Source: a virus. Taken from it: a stretch of 23,592 bases of DNA. The position numbers and the translations under genes were made by a program. The stretch is from positions 1 to 23,592 of the IMG/VR virus record IMGVR_UViG_3300025652_000564; one strand, 5' to 3'. How positions within the stretch are numbered: position 1 is the stretch's first letter; every line of letters begins with the position of its first letter. This document shows, in pieces, positions 12,698 through 20,500 of the stretch. The notes beneath the pieces were generated by a model. The model made no database searches. It saw only the letters and a list, made by a program, of their open reading frames with translations, and had not been told where the DNA came from.

Positions 12698-13574
12698 TGC
12701 TTTCCCCTTGGTACTGATCACACCAACGCGCCACATTGCACCAGTCTTGGACGCAACGTGTTGCCTCGCCCTTCCTGACCTCAATGAAATGCTTGTCGGC
12801 ATCTTCTAGGTTGTAAAGAAACAACTCAGCATCCTGTTCGCTTGTGTGAACCCTTACAGCCCTCTTGCGCCCCTTCTTCATGACCGCAAAGGAGTCCTCC
12901 TTCTTCCACCTTTCGGCATCAGAGCAAGGCGGTAGCGCAGAGCCAGTTAGCCTGTCGTACTCAGCGTTCTGGTGAAGCCTGATTCTCCCTTCCATGTACT
13001 CGTCTTGATCTCGCTCTGACCAAAGATCAATAGGAATTATCTCGATAGGGGACTGAGGATAGGATGCATCTTCATAGGCGCGTCTGCGTTGCCAGTCTCG
13101 GATGATGCATATAATCCTTAACTGCTTAACAGTATCGCCCGTTGCTTTTCTGACCAGCCACGCATATGCATTAAGCTGGTTGTGCCACTCTTTCTTGCCA
13201 AAGATCACAGACCAAGCACTGGTCACCTTATAGTCGCTAATGATGCGCCCATTTGGTGTAAGCTCTTGGAGGTCAATTGCACCTGATATCGTCCACCCCA
13301 GAGCCTCTGTGTATAAACGCTCCTCAGTGATCAGGCTGTCGGTACTTTCAACCGCATGTTCAAACACATTGTGCATAGCAGTCCCAAATCGAGACCACAA
13401 GAAGTCGGTGACATCTTTCTGCACCGCAGACTCATGCTCCTTATACAGAACGCCAACGCGAGGGCTATCGATAAGCTGAGTCATAGACCTATTGCTCTTA
13501 CCTTTAGTGTAATCATCCTGCGTCAGTGCGGTTACGACAACATCAGGCATTCCGTGATTGTTGGTAATAATCAT
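12684..13574 (-). CDS. PD-(D/E)XK exonuclease of the RecB/Cas4 type with Cys cluster
   Basis: 296 aa. The nuclease motifs are H68 (FGTAMHNVFEH), D101 (WTISGAIDL), D114-Y-K116 (RIISDYKVTSAW) and Q133 (NQLNAYAWL), the order H...D...(D/E)xK...QxxxY of RecB-like nucleases. Four cysteines, C217 (PPCSD) and C274, C279, C285 (RCVQDWCNVARWC), are placed as in Cas4/AddB-type enzymes and could hold a 4Fe-4S cluster. It would resect DNA ends to feed the DUF1071 annealing protein two genes downstream. The start is coupled to the preceding stop by ATGA. The iron-sulfur cluster is inference from spacing. Confidence 0.85.
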   Translation of the reverse strand: MIITNNHGMPDVVVTALTQDDYTKGKSNRSMTQLIDSPRVGVLYKEHESAVQKDVTDFLWSRFGTAMHNVFEHAVESTDSLITEERLYTEALGWTISGAIDLQELTPNGRIISDYKVTSAWSVIFGKKEWHNQLNAYAWLVRKATGDTVKQLRIICIIRDWQRRRAYEDASYPQSPIEIIPIDLWSERDQDEYMEGRIRLHQNAEYDRLTGSALPPCSDAERWKKEDSFAVMKKGRKRAVRVHTSEQDAELFLYNLEDADKHFIEVRKGEATRCVQDWCNVARWCDQYQGESNDRK

Positions 13575-13894
13575 AGCTTTTTATCTTCCAGCCGCCATAT
13601 GCGGATAGCGTCAACTACATTGCTAGAGTTCTTTTGGATGCGTACCGAAAAAACCCACTCATCATTGATGGGCGAGTTGGCACTGCTCATAAATCGCTGG
13701 ATAGCAGAGCGAATAGCCGCAATGGTTCTCTTGGCGGTATCCTCCTCTGAGTCAATGCGAAAACTTTGACCCACTTCCATTCTCTCCATTGTTTCTTTCA
13801 TTCCCTTCGGTAGCTTCTCGCCTTGCCCCCGTCTGTCGCTCGGAGGTGGTATGTTGCTGTCCAGTTTTAACGTATCTTCTACTGACTTCGTCAT
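13571..13894 (-). CDS. Small hypothetical protein, 107 aa (IPPPSDRRG type)
   Basis: First gene of the recombination operon from ATG 13894, with GGGAG about 9 nt upstream. It carries the same signature as the 74-aa protein at 10203-10427: NIPPPSDRRGQGEK near the N-terminus, then MERMEVGQSFRID, and AIRIWRLEDKK at the end, with a longer middle. Its stop overlaps the exonuclease start. It is a likely within-genome paralogue of that protein; the function is unknown. A frame from 13949 to 13752 in another phase overlaps its 5' half. Confidence 0.72.
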   Translation of the reverse strand: MTKSVEDTLKLDSNIPPPSDRRGQGEKLPKGMKETMERMEVGQSFRIDSEEDTAKRTIAAIRSAIQRFMSSANSPINDEWVFSVRIQKNSSNVVDAIRIWRLEDKKL

Positions 13895-14012
13895 ATCGTA
13901 ATTCTCCCTTTTGCTCAAGGTCTACTAAGTATGTATTTATCTTGCTCATATCATTTTCTCTTTACACAGATTAATATTCGTGTACAGTGCATGGTACACA
14001 CAGGAGAATAGA
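13895..14012. promoter_or_regulatory. Divergent promoter region of the two replication/recombination operons
   Basis: 118 bp between the minus-strand operon start (13894) and RusA (14013). It is AT-rich and must hold start sites for both operons. Around 13970 there is TTAATATTCG (TATTAAT on the minus strand), a possible -10, but no clear matching -35 was found. The operator-like repeat at 13980-13999 lies next to the RusA start. Confidence 0.5.
13980..13999. promoter_or_regulatory. Inverted repeat GTGTAC-N8-GTACAC, operator candidate
   Basis: GTGTAC (13980-13985) and GTACAC (13994-13999) are perfect inverted halves spaced by 8 bp, 13 bp before the RusA start codon and in the divergent promoter. 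The 20-bp two-fold layout fits a dimeric repressor. The winged-helix protein at 10424-10870 is a possible but unproven ligand. Confidence 0.5.
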
Positions 14013-14417
14013 ATGACAACAATTAATTTTACGGTGTTCGGAGAGCCTGCCAGCAAGTCCAATTCACGAAAGCTGGTTACCATCAGAGGAAGACCTGCAT
14101 TTATTAAGTCTCAAAAAGCCAGAGATTATGTTAAGCTTTTCGATGGACAATGCCCCCAGCTAGAAACTCTTATGGAGGGCGATGTTGCTGTCACCATGAC
14201 CATCTACTACGCCACTAGGCGACCAGACCTTGACGAAAGCGTTATTTTAGACTGTATGCAGGACAAAATTTATGCAAACGACAGACAAGTCAAACAAAAG
14301 TTTATCTTCTGGGGACTCGACAGAGAAAACCCAAGAAGCATCATTCATGTTAGCCCAACGATTGATCAAGCAAGCCTTGAGGGATTTATCGGACTCAAAC
14401 CCAACGATCAGCTTTGA
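14013..14417 (+). CDS. rusA: RusA-like Holliday junction resolvase
   Basis: 134 aa. It cleaves four-way DNA junctions formed during phage recombination. The N-terminus INFTVFGEPASKSNSRKLV, then D72 and D74 in RRPDLDES and D90 in YANDRQV, match the RusA active-site aspartates and the DKIYANDRQV-type motif. ATG 14013 with AGGAG 6 nt upstream is chosen over 13980, which lies in the operator. It begins the plus-strand replication operon, divergent from the annealing protein/exonuclease operon. The length agrees with the family (about 120-140 aa). Confidence 0.9.
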   Translation: MTTINFTVFGEPASKSNSRKLVTIRGRPAFIKSQKARDYVKLFDGQCPQLETLMEGDVAVTMTIYYATRRPDLDESVILDCMQDKIYANDRQVKQKFIFWGLDRENPRSIIHVSPTIDQASLEGFIGLKPNDQL

Positions 14418-14595
14418 GAGTGCCGCATACTTTGCTGAACGTCACCATGCGCCCATATGCGATGCCATTGATGTCGATTCAGAGTTTTTAAGGGAAAGGG
14501 TGGTGGAATGCCTAAAAGAATCGGGGGTAAGAAGAAAGCGATTGGTTAATGACCTCATTGAGGATTTTAATAACCGCGCCAATACACTCAACTAA
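14347..14595 (+). CDS. Hypothetical protein, 82 aa
   Basis: A frame overlapping the end of rusA by 71 nt, starting at ATG 14347 (an in-frame ATG at 14272 is possible but lies deeper inside rusA). Its coding-like part is ISFESAAYFAERHHAPICDA, then IDVDSEFLRERVVECL, a helical pattern seen in small phage proteins of unknown role. The tail is basic and helical. It precedes the primase-helicase by 11 nt. The exact start is uncertain. Confidence 0.6.
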   Translation: MLAQRLIKQALRDLSDSNPTISFESAAYFAERHHAPICDAIDVDSEFLRERVVECLKESGVRRKRLVNDLIEDFNNRANTLN

Positions 14596-14606
14596 AGGAC
14601 AATAGA

Positions 14607-16367
14607 ATGGAAAATAATGACTACGCTCACATCTTTGGCAATGTTTTTGATGATTGCCGAATAAACTGCCCAGAGTGCGGTGATACAAGAAAAAAGAAAA
14701 ACCAGAAAACATTAAGTGTAACTATCGAGGGCAACGACTGCCTCTATTACTGCCATCACTGTCACATATCAGGAAGATGGAAGAGGCCAGATTTATATCA
14801 AAAGCCTGAGCCAGTCCCCCAAAAGGTAAGAGCAATCAGCGTACCAGTGGCAAGCGATCAAAGCCTAATCTCTAACTACTTAGAATCAAGATCAATCAAC
14901 CCAGAATCCGTTGCAGACTTTCAGATTGTCTCTGGCCGAAAATACTTTCATGGCGCGGGTGAATTGCCAGCTATCGGCTTCGTGTATGGCGATAAAGAGG
15001 CTGTTAAGTGGCGATCAATGGAAGGCAAACACTTCACTCAGGATGGCGCGGCACGAACGCTATGGGGCATTGAGGCTCTATCTGAGGATGCAAAGCAGTT
15101 GGTTATCTGCGAGGGTGAGACAGATAGGCTTGCCTTGGCAAGTAGTGGGGTGTTTGATAGCGTATCTGTACCGAATGGCGCACCACAAAAGGTTTCTGGA
15201 AAGAAGGTTGATCCAGAAGAAGACGGCAAGTTCTCCTACGTCTGGGATGCGCGTGAGCAGATTGAGAAGGTAGAGAAGATAATACTAGCGTGTGACGATG
15301 ATGAAGCTGGCTTCGCATTGGCTGAGGAGCTTGCTAGGAGGATTGGACGCGCCAAGTGCTGGACTCTGAGCTACCCAGAAGGGTGTAACGACATCAATGA
15401 TGTCCTTAAAGCTCATGGGGAGGAAGCTGTACAGAATCTTGTACGGGACGCTGTGCCTGTGCCGCTTGAGGGCATATATAGTGCAGATGACTACACCAAA
15501 GACATTGATCACCTCTACACAGACGGCATTGTTGGTGGTGCTTCAACAGGTATTGCGAGCGTTGACCAGTTGTTCACTGTTGTTACTGGGCAGTTAACAG
15601 TAGTGACAGGAATCCCCGGTTCTGGCAAATCAGAATTTATTGATCAAATTATGGTCAACCTAGCCAAGCGTGATGAATGGAAGTTTGCCATTGCGTCTTT
15701 CGAGAATCCTCCTCCTCTCCATATTGCCAAGCTGTCTGAAAAGTATATTGGTAAGCCCTTCTTTGATGGCAACACGCCAAAGATGGCCGAGGAAGAAAAG
15801 AACGATGCCATGAAGTGGATTAACGAACACTTCTTATTCCTCGAACAACGAGGGGGTGAGTCTGCAACGATAGACAGTATACTCGACAGGGCTAAACAGG
15901 CTGTTATGCGTCTGGGTGTCAGAGGTCTTGTTATTGACCCATATAACTATATAGCGCAGTCATCAGGTCAGGACAACGAACACAAGGGCATCAACGATAT
16001 GCTCACTAGGCTGGTTGTGTTTGCCAGAGCGCACGATGTGCATATCTGGTTTATCGCTCATCCAGCCAAAATGATGACCGATCAGCATGGACTTACCCCA
16101 GTACCTAAAGGGATGAACATCTCAGGCTCTGCCGCTTTCTTCGCTAAGGCAGATATAGGTCTAACAGTGCATCTCGATAAGGATAAGAATGTAGAGATAC
16201 ATTGCTGGAAGTGTCGGTTCAAGTGGGTAGGTGGCACTGGCGTTGTAAACCTTGATTACGACATCCCAACTGGCCGCTACTCTGATGTCGAGTATGAAGA
16301 ATTTGTACCAGAAGCAATCAATCACAAACCAGACTGGCAGGAGAGTGATGATGACTGGGAGTTCTGA
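14607..16367 (+). CDS. T7 gp4-like DNA primase-helicase
   Basis: 586 aa, unwinding the replication fork and laying RNA primers. Domains in order: a zinc-binding domain with C21-x2-C24 and C49-x2-C52; a TOPRIM primase domain with E169-G-E-T-D173 and D230-D-D232; and a RecA-like hexameric helicase domain with Walker A GIPGSGKS (335-342) and Walker B LVIDPYN (D444). The length and arrangement agree with T7 gp4-like proteins. AAAGGA lies 7 nt upstream of ATG. It is encoded in the operon with RusA and a nuclease. No DNA polymerase gene is in this window, so replication uses one encoded elsewhere. Confidence 0.94.
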   Translation: MENNDYAHIFGNVFDDCRINCPECGDTRKKKNQKTLSVTIEGNDCLYYCHHCHISGRWKRPDLYQKPEPVPQKVRAISVPVASDQSLISNYLESRSINPESVADFQIVSGRKYFHGAGELPAIGFVYGDKEAVKWRSMEGKHFTQDGAARTLWGIEALSEDAKQLVICEGETDRLALASSGVFDSVSVPNGAPQKVSGKKVDPEEDGKFSYVWDAREQIEKVEKIILACDDDEAGFALAEELARRIGRAKCWTLSYPEGCNDINDVLKAHGEEAVQNLVRDAVPVPLEGIYSADDYTKDIDHLYTDGIVGGASTGIASVDQLFTVVTGQLTVVTGIPGSGKSEFIDQIMVNLAKRDEWKFAIASFENPPPLHIAKLSEKYIGKPFFDGNTPKMAEEEKNDAMKWINEHFLFLEQRGGESATIDSILDRAKQAVMRLGVRGLVIDPYNYIAQSSGQDNEHKGINDMLTRLVVFARAHDVHIWFIAHPAKMMTDQHGLTPVPKGMNISGSAAFFAKADIGLTVHLDKDKNVEIHCWKCRFKWVGGTGVVNLDYDIPTGRYSDVEYEEFVPEAINHKPDWQESDDDWEF

Positions 16368-16797
16368 TGCTCAAATAAATGACATGGGAACGCCTTCACT
16401 GCATCAAAGGCACAGGACTGCCCTTGAGCCTTCGGAGGGTTCTTTTTTAAGGGTCAGGGTAACCGATCAGCTATTTATCGATAAGCTACTCTTAAAGAAA
16501 ACTATTACTATGGATCAACACTACACAGCGGAATGGATACTTTCCCAAGCTGTCAGAGCGAACGTGTACCTGAAGACCCCGTCAATGGATTCTGGGTTTT
16601 CAGGTGGCAAGGCAAAGGACAAGTATAGTAACAACCTGCTGATATTCTCTAGGACGCTGAAAAGGATCATAACTAAATTTGGTTACAGCGGAGAGAACTT
16701 GGTGTTTGATCTTATTGTTAACAACTTAGAAGTAAAGGATGAGCAAAAAATCAAAAAACTCATCGAGATACTTAATTACATGGGACAGAAGGCATGA
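16351..16797 (+). CDS. Hypothetical protein, 148 aa
   Basis: Starts inside the last codons of the primase-helicase with AGGAGA (16339-16344) 6 nt before ATG 16351 (ATG 16348 is the alternative), so translation is coupled. The sequence DMGTPSLHQRHRTALEPSEG and then VRVTDQLFIDKLLLKKTITM is of a type seen in small phage proteins; helices follow. No catalytic motif was found. A hairpin with six T inside the 5' part of the frame (16426-16448) looks like a terminator but is translated here. The end overlaps the nuclease start by ATGA. Confidence 0.72.
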   Translation: MTGSSDAQINDMGTPSLHQRHRTALEPSEGSFLRVRVTDQLFIDKLLLKKTITMDQHYTAEWILSQAVRANVYLKTPSMDSGFSGGKAKDKYSNNLLIFSRTLKRIITKFGYSGENLVFDLIVNNLEVKDEQKIKKLIEILNYMGQKA

Positions 16798-17156
16798 AAC
16801 CACATTTCTATAACTGCACGTTAGTCAGGGTAATCGATGGAGATACTATTGATGTCGATATAGACCTTGGTTTTAACGTGTGGATACGCAAATCCAGAGT
16901 AAGGCTTGTAGGCATCGACACCCCTGAGTCACGAACCAGAAACCTCGCTGAAAAGAAGCTGGGTCTTGCCGCTAAGGAGCGTCTCAAAGAGCTTTGCGGG
17001 GAGAAGTTACGGGTAGAATCTCATGGCAAGGGAAAATATGGGCGCGTTCTGGGCATCCCCTTCACAATGGATAACGAAAACATATGCGACATAATGATCA
17101 AAGAAAACCACGCTGTAGAGTATTGGGGTGGTAAAAAAGTGAAGGTCTGGGGTTAA
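16794..17156 (+). CDS. Staphylococcal-nuclease-type thermonuclease
   Basis: 120 aa with the SNase active-site pattern: VIDGDTIDV (D15, D17), then R37 and D42-T-P-E45 in VRLVGIDTPES, and R84 in GKYGRVLG. These correspond to the calcium ligands and catalytic Arg/Glu/Arg of the family. No signal peptide is present, so it acts in the host cytoplasm, probably in host DNA degradation or phage DNA processing. It is shorter than secreted nucleases and consists of the catalytic barrel only. It overlaps its upstream neighbour by ATGA. Confidence 0.9.
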   Translation: MKPHFYNCTLVRVIDGDTIDVDIDLGFNVWIRKSRVRLVGIDTPESRTRNLAEKKLGLAAKERLKELCGEKLRVESHGKGKYGRVLGIPFTMDNENICDIMIKENHAVEYWGGKKVKVWG

Positions 17157-17157
17157 C

Positions 17158-17316
17158 ATGGACTGCTTGTACTGTGAAAAACCGCTTGACAAGGGTGAGG
17201 AAGCGGTGATAAAGGTTACTACATTAGGTTGTTCTTCGTGCGGATGCATAGTGCTAGTGCTGAGGGATGGCGATAGTTTCATAAAAAACGAGGTGGATTC
17301 AGATGAAGACATTTGA
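17158..17316 (+). CDS. 52-aa zinc-ribbon-like protein
   Basis: Begins MDCLYCEKPLDKGEEAVIKV and contains C3-x2-C6 and C25-x2-C28-G-C30, the same layout and the same CSSCGC block as the 51-aa protein between the terminase genes (628-783). It starts 1 nt after the nuclease stop, with a G-rich but imperfect ribosome binding site. It overlaps the next gene by 14 nt. It is probably a single zinc knuckle; the function is unknown. Confidence 0.75.
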   Translation: MDCLYCEKPLDKGEEAVIKVTTLGCSSCGCIVLVLRDGDSFIKNEVDSDEDI

Positions 17317-17593
17317 TCTTACAATCATATACAGAGGGAAAAACCATCCCAAAATGTATGGCAAAGAAGTGACAATAAAAAAGCTGATAAAGCTTTCTCC
17401 CTTTCTGTCAGAAAGAGTTTTAACGGAAAGGTGCTGGAATGCTTACGACAAAAACTCAACCGCAGGTCTAGGCTATGTTGTTGTGTATGACAACTTGCTA
17501 GCACCAGTAAAGGTTACCGAGTCTCGCAAAGCCATGCATGAAAAGCTAATTAACCAGATTAGTAGTGAATGGCTAAAAAAGCGTATCGTTTAA
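17303..17593 (+). CDS. Hypothetical basic protein, 96 aa
   Basis: Product MKTFDLTIIYRGKNHPKMYG and so on, basic, with GLGYVVVYDNL in the middle and a helical, lysine-rich end (MHEKLINQISSEWLKKRIV). GAGGTGG lies before the ATG. It is the last gene of the plus-strand replication operon. Its stop is one base from the stop of the convergent polyvalent gene, leaving no room for a terminator between them. No family was recognised. Confidence 0.7.
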   Translation: MKTFDLTIIYRGKNHPKMYGKEVTIKKLIKLSPFLSERVLTERCWNAYDKNSTAGLGYVVVYDNLLAPVKVTESRKAMHEKLINQISSEWLKKRIV

Positions 17594-17594
17594 T

Positions 17595-20500
17595 CTAGTC
17601 CCTATATAGCCCACCAACAGCAGGTAGCTTGGCTGGGCTATTAAGCGCCTCTTTCAACACTGGCACTTGCTTCAAGTATTCTGACCTCGCTTGCTCGATC
17701 TCTCTAATGATTTCCGCTTTCCGCTCTGGCGTGATATCTTCTGCCGTTTGAATTGCTTCTATCTGCCTCCTGCTCGTCTTCAGAAGACCGTCAAGGTAGT
17801 TAACATTACCTGCCAATCCAACTATATGCTCTCTACCCTTCAGGTATTTCTGGTACTGATCTACCTTTCCGTCACCAATAAGCGAGTTGAGAGTGCCTAC
17901 TGTGCGCTTAACTTCTGACCGAATATCATAGTAATCATCCATATTTTTACGCCCAAACTCAGAGCCTAAGAATCTTTTCAGGAATGGCGCTCTGTCTAGA
18001 GTCATAGATGCAAGCTGATCAGAACCTTCAACCTTCAGAGGATTGTCCCCGCCAAGAAGGTCGGGAGTTCTCAGTATCGTATCAAGAGCATTTAACGCAT
18101 AAATTCCAAGAGTCCCAGAGTATCCTTGCATGACATGGTCTATCTTGATTGGGCTTATGTTAAGGCTTTCACCCAACATAATAGCCATCTGACTTGATCC
18201 TACTCTCTGCCTGAATCCTTTTTCAAGGTTGTTTTCATTCATGAATACAGACTCCACAGGCTTGCCTGTAAAGAAGTTGTAGTTCAGGGACGCTTCGATG
18301 ATTGGCGCAACAAACTGTGCGCCCAACGGATTAATCTCTAGGGTGCTTGTCACTCCCCTGACAGTAGAGTCAACGGCTTCTTTCATCGTTGTCTTATCTC
18401 TACCCTCAAGACCAAGAACGTCTTCGACAAAGTTTGTTTCCTTGTTAGCTACCCCCAGTATTCTTTCAGGAAGAGTCTTAAATATTAATCCAACCTCAAA
18501 GGGGATTGGTAGCATTAGCGGATACTTATCGCTAAAGGGGTTAGGTAGGATAAAGTTGTTGTCTCTCTCAAACTCAGATCGCTCTTTGTACTGATCGTCA
18601 TCGCTGACCATTAGCCAATATGCCGCAGACAGTCCTGTTAGCATTAAGCCTCTGAACATAAAGTTACGGGTCTGCTCTGCCTTAGACTTATCCTTGTTGG
18701 CGTTATATCGGCCTCTTGATGATCTCCAAAGAACATCCAAGCCTTGGAATCTTGCATTAAGGAATGGAATTGCCGCTGTAACCACGCGAGCTAGCGAGCT
18801 ACTCCCTCTTCTTGAGAAGTTAATAACCTCAAGAGCCTGAAAAGCCGCTTCTGCTTCGTTACCAGTTCGCGCCAAAACGTCATCGTAAACAGATTTTCTT
18901 GTTGCCGCATCAGACTGTGTAGTCTTCTGACCAAGAAAGTCCCACATCCTAACGAATGGGTTAATTCCCAGCCCATTTCGCTTTTTTACTTCCTTGCTGA
19001 ACTCACCATATATGTCTTTCGGGTCATTGCCAAAGTCATAGCCGCCAACAACACCGTACTGCTCAAGAAGGTCTGCGCCAGAATTAAAGTTCTTTAGCGT
19101 GTCCACTACTGGGGTAAAGTTAGCCCCACTTGTTACGAACGTAGATAGAGTATCTCGCATCATGTTGACGACCATGAATGCTGGGTCTCTTGTTATTAAC
19201 TCTCTAAGAACAGTAGATGGTACGCCGACAATGTTTGTTAGAATCGTTTCTATTTCGCCAGACCCCATACCCTGCATGGACTCATAGATAAGAGGATCGC
19301 TTATAGAAAACTTACGGTTTTTCCCGTTGACTCTGAATGCGATAACATTTTGAGCCTTCATGTCACCTTTGACTTCGTATCCCAAGCCGACCTTAACCAT
19401 GTCTCTGACAATACGTTGCTGGGCTACGTTCCTCATACCCATATGAATGGCGGCATTTAGATTTCTGGTGACAGCTTCAAGAAGAGGGACATTTACAGCA
19501 GTGTCTCCTCCTTTCAGTGCTTTAAAGTTGGCCGCGCTCGTCATGCCAGTGAACACAGGAGGCATTTGACTGCCACCTTCTTCCTCTAACTGACGATAGA
19601 AAGGAACATAGTCAGACTGATCAGCCCAAACCTGCGCGGTCTCAGCATCCAGTACGCCAGTATCTCTAAGGAACTGAATGGTCTTGGCGTTGTAGGCTTG
19701 CCACGCGCTGTACCATTCCTGAATGATTGGCTGACCAGTTTCTGGGTTAGTGTACTTGGCGATCTCGGCTTCAAGAACTGCAAGTGACTTAGCGCCAGCA
19801 GGGGTTTCTTTACCCTCTTTCGCAAGCCTTTGAGACCTAACCGCAACAGCGTATGCTTGAGCTAACTCCTCAAGGTTTACGTTATAGTTGTTCTGAACCA
19901 GAGGAGCCATAACATCTATAAGGCCGCGATACTCTTTGCCGTTGTGAACAAACTTCTCAACTTTTGTAATGCCGTTATTATATGTAACGACACCACCCTT
20001 GATGGCCGCGCTTGAAACGCCTTGCGCCCTGTCGGCAAATAATGCCGCCGCCATCGCGCTTGCGTCAGCGAGAACATCCCTAAACCCAAGGTTGGGGTCG
20101 GTGTAGACTTGTTCTAGTCGAGCGTACTTGTTGATCGCTTTCTGCTTGAACCTTGTTAACATCTCACGAATAGAGCTTTGGTTGCTCGCCTCCAGATAAA
20201 CTTCTCTGGCGGTTTTGTCGGGCGCGGTGGAGTTAACTAGGCTACCGATCTCTGCTTGAGCTTCAGGGGAATACTCTGGCGATCTTGATCGAGAGTACAT
20301 GCCCTCATCAAGAATCTTGGAGCCTTTCTCTGGGTTCTGAGCAACATACTGGGCGCGAGGCTCTGCCTTGACGCTGTATAAAGGTATTGACGTAGCTGTA
20401 GTCGCTTCGGCATCGACAATGTTCTTCTCGACAACCGCTTCGATAGCTTCTTCTGGAATGGTGGTGATGTTATCTCTAGGCGTGGAGCCTTTAGATAAGA

